64,000 nt of DNA from Clostridiales bacterium COT073_COT-073 (GTDB lineage Bacteria; Bacillota; Clostridia; Lachnospirales; Vallitaleaceae), in the NCBI GenBank assembly GCA_003858485.1, contig RQYD01000003.1:1-64000 (forward strand). Reading direction: 5' to 3'. Both the position numbers and the translations under genes were made by a program. Each line of letters opens with the position of its first letter. The first letter of the stretch is position 1. Below are positions 1 to 9,500 of the stretch, piece by piece. A model generated the notes under the pieces. That model searched no databases and was not told the origin of the DNA. It saw nothing but the letters and a program-made list of their open reading frames with translations.

Positions 1-98
1 TAGAAGGTTTTGAATACGGAAGATGGCATATGAGAGCCCTCGCGACCAAAAATTACGAAGTAATTTTTGGCTTACTCGTGCTTTTTATGATATAATAT
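1..98 (+). repeat. Promoter-bearing interspersed repeat, copy 1
   Basis: This stretch matches the reverse complement of roughly 2888-2985 almost base for base. Both copies share a palindrome (about 46-70 here, 11-bp arms around GAA) and end in TGATATAAT, an extended -10 promoter element. In both places the repeat points straight at the next gene (ppa here, araC at the other copy). The left end may lie outside the window. Confidence 0.75.
67..96 (+). promoter_or_regulatory. Predicted sigma-A promoter of ppa, supplied by the repeat
   Basis: An extended -10 (TGATATAAT, hexamer about 91-96) with a weak -35-like TTGGCT about 18 bases upstream lies at the downstream edge of the repeat. The gene start at 163 follows after a leader containing a small hairpin (AAAGAG/CTCTTT arms) just before the ribosome binding site. 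Predicted from motif only. Confidence 0.55.
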
Positions 99-162
99 AG
101 AAAAGCATTTTAAGACAGGAAAAGAGAGTTTGCAAAGCTGCTCTTTTCAGAAAGGAAAAAAG

Positions 163-705
163 ATGAATATTTGGCATGATATGAAACCGGAACGGATTAC
201 ACCTGAGCGTTTTATGGCGGTTATTGAAATCAGCAGGGACAGTAAAGTGAAATATGAATTGGATAAGGCAACAGGGGTTTTGATGATGGACAGGGTGCTT
301 TATACAGCTACTCACTACCCGGCTAATTATGGTTTTATTCCATTGACATATGCTAATGATAAAGACCCGCTGGATGTGTTAGTGTTGGCTTCAGTGGAAT
401 TTGTGCCAATGTCAATGGTCGAATGCTATCCGATTGGGGTAGTGATTATGGAAGATGAAGGGTACCGGGATGAGAAAATTGTGGCCATTCCCTTTAATGA
501 TCCAACTTACAGCAGTTTTAAAAAAATTGAGGATTTGCCGGCTCATGTTACTAAAGAATTATCTCATTTTTTTGAGGTATATAAAAATTTAGAAGGCAAA
601 TCAACTGCTATTGGTAGTGTCGAGGGTAAGGAAACAGCAATTGAGATTATCCGGACGGCATCGGCGGAATATTGGCAGCTGCGGGCAGGCGGAAAACTGG
701 TTTAG
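163..705 (+). CDS. ppa: Inorganic pyrophosphatase, family I
   Basis: Soluble cytoplasmic enzyme that hydrolyses pyrophosphate to two phosphates and pulls biosynthetic reactions forward. The 180-residue length is normal for bacterial family I enzymes. The family signature with its metal-binding aspartates is present as DKDPLDVLVL, preceded by the conserved YPANYGFIP stretch that lines the active site. The start at 163 was chosen over the in-frame TTG at 130 because it has a purine-rich ribosome binding site (AAAGGAAAAAAG) and gives the usual N terminus. The gene appears monocistronic, driven by a promoter inside the upstream interspersed repeat. Identification is secure. Confidence 0.95.
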   Translation: MNIWHDMKPERITPERFMAVIEISRDSKVKYELDKATGVLMMDRVLYTATHYPANYGFIPLTYANDKDPLDVLVLASVEFVPMSMVECYPIGVVIMEDEGYRDEKIVAIPFNDPTYSSFKKIEDLPAHVTKELSHFFEVYKNLEGKSTAIGSVEGKETAIEIIRTASAEYWQLRAGGKLV

Positions 706-930
706 TTTTGATAGAGACAGACTCCGGATTATTTCTGAGTTTATAAAGTGCGCAAATAATTGATTTTCTTGTAAAATCGGCGGTCGTGAGTAATTGCTGT
801 AGCCAGTTACCAGGTGATGAAAGGGAAGCTGTGAAGCAGATATTTACGTTTTATGGTGTTTCACGATCAGAAAGAGAGCCCGAAGTACGACAATAAGCCG
901 ACGAAGGAAATGTTTAGAGTAGGAGAACAT

Positions 931-1419
931 ATGAAAATAGCGTTAGTCAGTGATACACATGGACATTGTAAAGGGCTCGCTGACAGTATAAAAAAGCATC
1001 AGGCAGAGTATATTTTACATATGGGGGATGGGGTTACAGAAGCATATCAGCTAAAGAAAGAAACTGGTTTACCAACTTTGGTGGTGGCAGGGAATAATGA
1101 CTTTAGTACCAAGGAAAAAGCGGAGCTGTTTTTGGTGCTGGAAGGAATTGCGATTTGGATGACACATGGCCATCGCTATGGTGTCCATTATGGCCGGGAA
1201 CAGCTCCTGGAAGCAGCCATGCAAAAAGAGGCCAAGATAGCCCTATATGGGCATACTCATATTTTTCGGGATGAATGTATGGAAGGAATTCGCATGATTA
1301 ATCCCGGCTCTCCGACTCTTCCCAGAGATGGGGAAGCCAGTTATGCGATTTTAGATCTTTCAAGTGGAAAGCTGGATAGGATTAAGGTAGAAAAACCCAA
1401 ATTATTTCACTGGTTTTAA
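931..1419 (+). CDS. YfcE/MJ0936-type metallophosphoesterase
   Basis: Predicted cytoplasmic phosphodiesterase of the calcineurin-like superfamily, 162 residues. The metal-binding motifs appear in the expected order: SDTHG near the N terminus (D-x-H), MGDG, GNND, the histidine in MTHGHRYG, and the final GHTH. The start at 931 has AGGAG five bases upstream. The longer reading frame from 853 lacks a ribosome binding site and adds residues not found in the family. The 225-base gap from ppa shows no gene. Physiological substrate is not known for this family; E. coli YfcE acts on phosphodiester model substrates. Confidence 0.88.
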   Translation: MKIALVSDTHGHCKGLADSIKKHQAEYILHMGDGVTEAYQLKKETGLPTLVVAGNNDFSTKEKAELFLVLEGIAIWMTHGHRYGVHYGREQLLEAAMQKEAKIALYGHTHIFRDECMEGIRMINPGSPTLPRDGEASYAILDLSSGKLDRIKVEKPKLFHWF

Positions 1420-1489
1420 AGAAAGTTGTTTTTTATAAGTAAATAGATTTTTTGCCAAGTGGTATTGATAGAGAATAAAAGCAAGTAAC

Positions 1490-1595
1490 AAAAGGGCTGT
1501 TGCAAAATATAGACTTCACACAAGATGTGGTGGTTAATCACCAAAATTTTATCTTATATCTTGTATGAAAATCTTAAAATGCAACAGCCTCTTTA
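1490..1595. repeat. Family-1 hairpin repeat (terminator-like / MITE-like)
   Basis: An imperfect inverted repeat of about 105 bases whose ends are AAAAGGGCTGTTGCA and TGCAACAGCCTCTTT. Very similar elements lie at 10293-10398, 39931-40033, 44029-44118 and 46055-46135. The T- and A-rich flanks let it act as a transcription terminator for the phosphodiesterase gene. The GGCTGTTGC-type ends resemble IS terminal inverted repeats, so a non-autonomous mobile origin is possible. Confidence 0.7.
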
Positions 1596-1935
1596 TTATG
1601 TGCTCGGGAAAATAAAATTTGAGTGGTAAAGATTCTTTTTTTTAAATGAAAGAAACTTCAATGTCCAAAAGTGATTTTCTACAACATTATGCAGCTTGTT
1701 GGTTGTAGTATCACAGATAATAAATCATAGTACTCAAGACTATATAACTGGCAAAATATAGAATCAGTCTATTGCTTTTGGAGGACAGGATTTATCTAAA
1801 AATAAAAAAAGAAATATCCGAATAATAATTAGAAAAAATAAACATTAGTCTATATATTGATAACAATAAAGTATTTTTCAAAAGCGGAGAATGTATTATG
1901 ATAAATAAAGAAAAAACAGAAAAAAGAAAAAAATA
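1596..1935. other. AT-rich intergenic stretch without a recognised gene
   Basis: About 340 AT-rich bases between the family-1 repeat and the convergent end of the araC gene. Only short, unsupported open frames are visible. No RNA gene or clear promoter is recognised. Confidence 0.5.
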
Positions 1936-2841
1936 TCATGTATTTTTGTTGGATTTTTCTTTTGTATCTGATAAGATTAATTTTTCTTTGTTAAGCCGAT
2001 AAAATTTCGGGCTTTCACCAAAATAGGATTTAAAAATTTTGGAAAAAGTTAAAGGATTAGTGTAACCAATTTGTTCAGCTATCTGATTAATAGAAATATG
2101 AGTTGTTCGTAACAATAAAGCAGCATGATTCATTCTTAAATTTAATAAGAATTCTTGTGGCGAAATTCCCATGATTTTAGTGAAATGCGAGGTCAGATAA
2201 CTACGATTAATCCCTATTTCAGAAGCGATTGCGCTGATTTTGATATCTTTTTGATAGTTGTTTTCAATATAATGGACAGTATATTCCACATAGATATGTT
2301 GAGGTGATCGGAAGTTGAAATTTGTAACTTCGGAGGATTGATTTTGTTCAATCATATTGGCAAAAAGCAGCATAAGGTTACTCTGACGAATTAAATCATG
2401 GGCATAAGTTAAATGATGTGCATTAAGGATATTATCAATGCATTGAACGATTTGGCTGCCATCAGAAAAATGGTTAATTCGTTTTTCTTCAGATAACCCT
2501 GCATAACGCAGACATGATTTGGCTTTAGCGCCATTAAAGCCGACCCAGACATAGGACCATGGATTATCGGCAGAAGCGGTATAAATGGTCGTTTCATTTG
2601 GAATAATCAGGAAACAATCACCAGTGGATAATTGATGGGTATGGTTATTAAATGTGAAGTTTCCCTTGCCATTAATGATATAATGCAGAACATATTCATG
2701 ACGCTGTGCCGGACCGAATTGGTGATTGGGTTCACATTGCTCTTTGCCACAATAATTGAGGTATAAATCGCTGGAGTTGCATCTTAAGTATTCCAAACAG
2801 CGGTATTTTGGTGAGTTTGTATAAAGTATATTTTTGTTCAT
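1936..2841 (-). CDS. AraC-family transcriptional regulator with N-terminal cupin domain
   Basis: DNA-binding regulator of 301 residues. The N-terminal part (about 40-140) has the AraC sugar-binding cupin pattern (HEYVLHYIINGKGNFTF, then LSTGDCFLIIP). The C-terminal ~100 residues contain two helix-turn-helix motifs (ISAIASEIGINRSYLTSHF and ISINQIAEQIGYTNPLTFSKIF) and end in the family hallmark FGESPKFYR. The start has GGAG 11 bases upstream. It is transcribed away from the giant glycosidase at 3504. AraC proteins of this layout commonly control carbohydrate genes, so regulating that neighbour is plausible but unproven. Its promoter is the -10 at the edge of a repeat. Confidence 0.9.
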   Translation of the reverse strand: MNKNILYTNSPKYRCLEYLRCNSSDLYLNYCGKEQCEPNHQFGPAQRHEYVLHYIINGKGNFTFNNHTHQLSTGDCFLIIPNETTIYTASADNPWSYVWVGFNGAKAKSCLRYAGLSEEKRINHFSDGSQIVQCIDNILNAHHLTYAHDLIRQSNLMLLFANMIEQNQSSEVTNFNFRSPQHIYVEYTVHYIENNYQKDIKISAIASEIGINRSYLTSHFTKIMGISPQEFLLNLRMNHAALLLRTTHISINQIAEQIGYTNPLTFSKIFKSYFGESPKFYRLNKEKLILSDTKEKSNKNT

Positions 2842-2887
2842 GGTATTTCATTCTCCGTTTTTATGAAAAGATGAAGGAGTGATATAA

Positions 2888-3060
2888 AGATTATATCATA
2901 AAAAGCACGAATGAGCCAAAAATTACTTCATAATTTTTGGTTGCAAGGGTTCTCATATACCGTCTTCCATATCCAAACTCCTCTATGCAAGCATGGTAGT
3001 TTTGATATGGAAAACGGCGCACTCGTGCTTTTTTCGCGAATATTATAACATAAATTTTGC
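2888..3060 (-). repeat. Promoter-bearing interspersed repeat, copy 2 (inverted)
   Basis: Reverse-complement match to 1-98, including the palindrome (2916-2940) and the terminal extended -10 (TATAAT at 2890-2895 on the minus strand), which points at araC 50 bases away. An open frame of 74 codons crosses it (2891-3115, minus). This is repeat sequence rather than a real gene: the same peptide string would be encoded by copy 1. Confidence 0.75.
2890..2922 (-). promoter_or_regulatory. Predicted promoter of araC inside the repeat
   Basis: On the minus strand TGATATAAT forms an extended -10, with the same TTGGCT-like -35 region as the ppa copy. The araC start codon follows about 50 bases downstream. 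Identical placement in the two repeat copies supports a functional role. Confidence 0.5.
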
Positions 3061-3239
3061 GAGTACAACCAAAAAATATAGCTATTTTTTGATTTGCATT
3101 ACCGCTCATCCACAAACCGGCTTATGGAGTGTCCTGGGCAGGCTTTTTTTGTGACTGAATCAGAATAACCACGGAAATATTTCTTACCTATATATTCATT
3201 GGATTGGCCTTGGTTCAGTGAAAAGTCTGCATATGGGGG

Positions 3240-3422
3240 CTGTACCACATTCTCTGGAACAGTCTTAAATGGGTGAGAACGAAGACCAGGTCACATGCCT
3301 GAATAAGAAGCATGAAGCACTTCGACCAGAGAAGCCTTACATAGTAAGTGGCGAAAGCGGAGAGTGCCTGCTTTCTGAAGCGGGATAGGGCAAAAAGGGC
3401 TGTGGGAAAGTTGAATAATTCA
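3240..3422. repeat. Family-2 interspersed repeat, copy 1
   Basis: A ~180-base element. It has CACATTCTCTGGAACAGTCTT near its left side and AAAAAGGGCTGTGGGAAAGTTGAA at its right end, with TAGTAAGTGGCGAAAGC and GAAGCGGGATAG in between. The same blocks recur at 15765-15912, 18461-18705 and 61633-61783. This copy is the most diverged. It sits about 80 bases upstream of the giant glycosidase gene. The rest of 3060-3503 holds no recognisable gene. Confidence 0.65.
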
Positions 3423-3503
3423 AATATAAAAAGTTAGGAGGGATAGAAAATAAGGTATTTTAATTGGGTGGAACATTAAACTGAATTTTATCAGGAGGTA
3501 AAC

Positions 3504-6500
3504 ATGAAAAGCATAAGAGAAAAAATACTGGCAATTATTTTAACCCTAACCATTTTATTTTCCAGTGGTGCATCATTTCAAATTTGGGCAAATGAAGATG
3601 AAAATTTGGAAAACGGAAAAACTCCGGTTGAAAATCTAAAGAAAACAGAGAATGTTTTATTGGGGAAAATTCCAACCACCAACAATGAATATGATGAAGT
3701 TTTAAATTTGGCGGCAGCGACAGATGGTGTTAAAGATCAACCGATGGATAATAGCAAATGTATGGAGATTAAAGTAGGTCAAGAAACCGGAAATCCGGAA
3801 GAATTAAATGGCTATGAAAATTGGAATCATTCCTATATTCAATATGATATTGAAGAAATCATGCCAATCAAAGAAATTCGGATTTATCGTAATGCATATG
3901 AAAACGCAATTTCGACCTTTAAAAAAGTTAAAGTAGAAATTTCTACCCTTGAAGATTTTTCAGAGTCAGAAATTATTTATGATTTGAATGACTATAAAGA
4001 AAAAGAAGAAGCTAAGGGAGAACCGCAAGTATTGGTATTGGATGAAACCAAAGAAGCTCAATATGTTCGAATTTGGGGTCAGGGACATTATATTGAAAAT
4101 ACAAATAGTTCCTGGAAAGGTTATAGTAATGCCTTGCGTTTTCATGAAATTGAGGTTATTACCGAAACCGAAGAATATCCGCAAGCTCCGGAAGAACCAA
4201 ACGATCCAGAAGAACCAAAAGATCCGGAAGAGATGGTAGATATTAATATTTTAAAAGGGAAATTACCAACCACCAATGCTATCCATAACAATGGAACAAT
4301 TAAAAATCCAAAAGCAGCGACAGACGGTATTTCGCAAAATTCAGCAGATGATAGTCAAAATACAGAAATTACAGTTGGAGAGGAAACGGGGAATGAGGCT
4401 GGCGACCAAAATGGATATGCAAATTGGCAGCATGCTTATCTTCAATATGATTTTGGCAAGCTTGTACCGGTAAAAGAAGTGAAAATTTATCGTAACTCTT
4501 TTCCGAATGCCTTTTCCCAGTATAAAAAAGTAAAAGTAGAATTATCAGAAACAGCTGATTTTACTAAAGTAGAAACAATATTTGCGGAAAAGGATGTGGA
4601 AGAAACCGCAGAAAGCAAAGGGCAACCACAGATAATTAAAGTAAATGATATTAAAGCCCAATATATTCGGATTTGGGGGCAAGGACATTACATTCAAAAT
4701 ATTAGTGGAAACTGGAAAGGTCATAGTAATGCCTTGCGTTTTCATGAAATCGAAGTCACGGCTTCCGTGCCGAAATCAGAGGCACCGGAAGAACCACAAC
4801 AACCACAAGAAGAGTTGAAAAATATTGCAGCAGGTAAATTGCCATATGTTTATGGGCTTGAACCGACAGATATCGCTCATATCAGTGATGGAAACTGGAC
4901 AAATTTAGCAACCCATAATAGTAAGGGAGAACATTGGTTGCAATTTGAATACAAAAATGCATATCCAATTAAAAAAATTAATTTTAAATTGGCAGAAGGT
5001 AGATATGACTCTGTTAAAATAACTGTTTCTCATAACCCACAAAGAAATCAACATCATCAAGGGGCAAAAATGGTATTTAACCGAAATAATTTTGCTCAGG
5101 GTTCGGATATGACTTCAATTGTTTTACCGGAGCCGGTAAATGGAAGATGTATTCGCTTCTTGGTGAAAAAGAGTAATGATGAACCAACACAATATTCGGA
5201 AATTGAGATTTGGTCAACTAATGATTTGCATGGAGAAGAACGTCCTATTTATAAAGAACCTGTTTCCAAATATAATAAATTGGTTTGGCAAGATGACTTT
5301 AATGAAATTGATGAGCAGAAATGGAATATCATTGAAGGAATGGCAAATCATGGAGCCATTTATAATCGAAAAGCGGTATCTATTTTGGAAGAAAATGGAA
5401 ATAAATACTTAGCAATTAACTCTAAAAATTATGAAACCAAAGAAAGATTAATTGATGAAGTAGGATTGGATGATTATGGTGACAGAGAGATTCCTGATCA
5501 TGTTACTTGGTCATCAGGTCGTTTGGAATCAAAAAATAAATTTGCTTTTCAATTTGGTAGAATGGCAACCAGAGCAAAGGTCAATGACTCACAGGGAGTT
5601 TGGCCGGCGATATGGATGCTTTGCCAGGATGAAACCGGACATGACGAAATTGATGTTTTAGAATATCTGGGTCAAGATGCTCATGGAGCATGGACAACAA
5701 ATCACTATGGAATTTGGGGAAAAAATAAAGCCTCACATGGACATGAAACATTTAATTATGAAGCATGGTGTCAGGATTTTCATGTGTATGAAGTGGAATG
5801 GGATCCGGAATATATTAAATGGTTTATTGACGGTGTAGAAATATTCCGTACGACCAAAGGACAAGAGTTAGACAGTATGCATACCCGACCAATGTTCCCA
5901 ATTTTAGAAACACAGGTAGGAGATGGCTGGGTAGGTAAAGTTGATTTTGATAAACAGAAAACAAAACAAGATAGCAATTTCCTGATTGACTGGATTAGAG
6001 TATATCAACAAGAAGATCAACCGGTGGTTCGGTTTGATGATTTGGAAACCTTAACCAATGCTAAAAATAACGAATATCGGATTGCTGCTAAACAATCCAG
6101 TGATGGCTTTATTTTCCTTACCAGGGGCAGTGAAGACTATGAAAATAAGAATAATTTCTTTTATGGCGGTCAACCACGCTATGAAGATAGTAGAGTTGCT
6201 GTCAAAGAGGATGCAGAAGGTGAACAATATATTGTTTATGAAGTAAAAAATGTAAAAGATGTTCATTTAACAGCATATTATCAAACGATTAAAGATAAAA
6301 AAACATGGAAACATGAAAATAATGCCGGTTATAGCGGCCATTCAATTCGAGAAGAATTGGTTGGAAATGCTGATATTGACTTTAAGATTATGACTTCTAA
6401 AGATGGCGTAAAATTTAAAGAATTTACCGGTGTTAAGGTTGTAAACAACTTTATTGAAGTTCATCCGGCTTATGCTCGTACAACCTTTGATGCCTATGAT

Positions 6501-9500
6501 TTACCGGCGGAAACTCAATATGTTAAGATTGTATTTCCACAATACAAAGGAGTTCAATATCGCCTGAAAGGTCAAAATACAGATGTTAAAAACACAGATA
6601 TTCAATTGGCAAAAGTTACCTTTTTACAAAAGCAAAAAGAAGTAGCTGAAGAAAAAGGAGAAGCGAATTTAAGAGTGTTCCCAAGCTTACGGAAATACGA
6701 AACAGTAGCAGGTGAATTTACACCCACAACATCAATGAAGATGGTAATTGAAACCAATCAGTGGGCAGATCAAAATGCCAGACTGCAAGAAGTGGCTCAA
6801 TTAGTTGGTCAGGAATTTGCTGCATATGAAATTCCGCAAGCCACAGCCATGCCAATTATTTATGGTACGCCGGCATTAGCTCAAAAAGGGGATATTCTGA
6901 TTACGTTAAAAGATAAAGTGGATAATATTACTATGGCAGAGGGCTTTGCAATCGAAGTTGGTGATAAGATTAAGATTGAAGCAACAACAGCAAATGGTGT
7001 GATGTATGCCTTACGCTCAGTAATGCAATATTTATATCTGCATAAAACTATGCCTTTTGGTCAAATCATTGACTACCCGGAAACAGAAGAAAGAGCATTG
7101 CATCTGGATATGGGTAGAAAATATTTTACAGCTGATTGGATTAAGAATTTAATTAAGGAATTGTCGTTTAGCAGAATAAATACTTTACAATTGCATTTTT
7201 CAGAACATGAAGGATTTCGTTTGGAATGTGAAACCTATCCTGATGTGATGTCGGAGAAGTACATTACCAAAGCGGAAATGAGGGGAATTATCGCTGAGGC
7301 GAAAAAGTATGGCGTTGAAATCATACCATCTTTTGATAATCCGGGACATCTTCGTCAAGCATTGCGGAATTATCCGGAACTGTGGTTAGAGCATGTAAAT
7401 GGCTTTAAAGAAAGAGGTTCGCTGGATATTAATAAAGCAGAAGCAAGAGAATTTGTAAAAAATATTATCAAGGAGTATGCGGAACTTTTTGTGGATAGTC
7501 GGTATTTCCATATCGGTGGAGATGAATTTATTAATTTTGACGAGTTCCATCTATATCCAAGTTTAAAAGAATTTGGTCAAAAACATGTGAAAGACGGTGT
7601 TATTGCCAATGAGCAGGATGGATATATGGCGTATATTAATGAAATTGCAGAATATACCAAAGATTTAGGTTTTATTCCCCGAATTTGGAATGATGGCATC
7701 TATCGTGCCAATATGGAAGCACATATTAAATTACATGATTATATTCAAATTTGTTATTGGACACGCTGGAGTCATAACATGGCATCAACAGATGCTTTAT
7801 TGAAAAAAGGTTTCGATTTGGTTAATGTTAATGATTTGATGTATTATGTGTTAACAACCAAAGGGCGTGCATACTTTAAAAAACCGGATGCCAGTGTGAT
7901 TTATAATGCTTGGCATGTTGGTCTGTTTTCAGGAAGAAATAATGGCAGACTGCAAGAGTATACTCTGCCACATGATAAGATAAAGGGTGCAACTTATGCT
8001 ATTTGGTGTGATGTACCGGAAGTGGAAACCGAAAAAGAAGTAAGTGAGGGTATTTTCTATTCATTGAGAGCAATGGCGGAAAAAAGCTGGGCAGGTAAAC
8101 AAGAAAAAGGCAATTATGCCGGCTTTAAAACTTTACTTACCACTTTAGGTAAAGCACCGGGAATTAGTACTAAATTACCGGATGAAGCAGATGTGAATGT
8201 AAAAGATTTGATAGCGGTAAAATTAGTTGCCAAGACAACGAATGGACAAATTCTGGGCACAACAGAAGTATGTTTAGGTAAAGCCGGAGAAAGCTACCGC
8301 TTCGCTAAACCTGAGTTTAAGGGCTTTATGATGAAAAGCAGTGAAGATGAACTCAGCGGTACTTTTAGCGAAAATAAAACAATTACCGTATTGTTTAAAC
8401 GTGAAGTATCCTTTGAAGAATTAAAAGCGGCATTGGCTAAACCATTAGCGGAAGCAGATTATATTGCTGAAACATTTGTTGAATATAAAAAGCAATTGGA
8501 AAAAGCGAAGCAATTAATTGATAATGAGAATGCGACGGCAATTCAAGTAACCAAAGCAGTAGCAGCTATTCGAATAGCTGCCGCTAAAGTGGTGAAAAAG
8601 GAATGGCAACCATTATATGAACGTTTGCAGGAAGCGAAACCTAAAGAAAAATATACCAAAAAAAGTTATGAACCATATTTGCGTATATTTAATAATTTGA
8701 AACTGTTGATTCAAGGTCCGACCAGTGATACCGGAAAAATAAATGAATACATAAACCGGTTAACAGAAGCGGAAAATGCTCTACAGTTACTGGGCGATAA
8801 TGTGGAAATCAGCATTAATGTACCAAATTTAAAGGCATATCAAACATATACCTTTGATAAAATCATTGATGGAGATCGAAATAGTTTTGCTTGGGTAGAA
8901 GCAATACAAGAAGCTGGGCAGGAGTTTATTTTTGAATTCAGCAGTCCGGTTGTATTATCACAAGTTAATTTAGTCTATCCATCTGTTTTAAAAGAAGATT
9001 ACATCGGCAAAGGAGAATTACAGATTAAAGATGATGGAGAATGGCAAAAAGTAGCAGATATTTCCGGAAATCGTTTGGTTCGGGAAATGAAGATTGACAA
9101 TAAAAAAGTTAAAATGGCTCGGATTTTGATTACCGGTCATAAGGATAAGTGGACGCAAATTGCAGAAGTAGAGTTTAGCTATAAGAAATGGCAGGCTACA
9201 CCGCCAACTCCAAAACCGATAGACAAAACAGCATTAAGAGCAATGATTGTCAATGCAGAACAAGCGATGACTACAGATCGGTATCGCAATGCTACTGCTG
9301 AGATAAAGGTAGCATTTGAGATGGCGTTTAAGACAGCTAAAGAAGTGGAAGAAAAAGAACAAGTTGATCAGGATAAAGTGGATGCTGTAACTAAGGATTT
9401 GGCAGAAAAACTGGCAAAATTGGATGGAAAACCACAACCGAATCCGGATCCACAGCCGAAACCACAACCGGATCCAAAGCCACAACCGAATCCACAAGCA

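Noticed and set aside
706-930. Possible small RNA between ppa and the phosphodiesterase gene
   Set aside because: Some GC-richer segments are present, but no stable hairpin with T-run or known RNA motif could be identified.
2891-3115. 74-codon open frame on the minus strand
   Set aside because: It lies within the promoter-bearing repeat; the same peptide segment would be encoded in copy 1 at the window start. It has no independent start signals.
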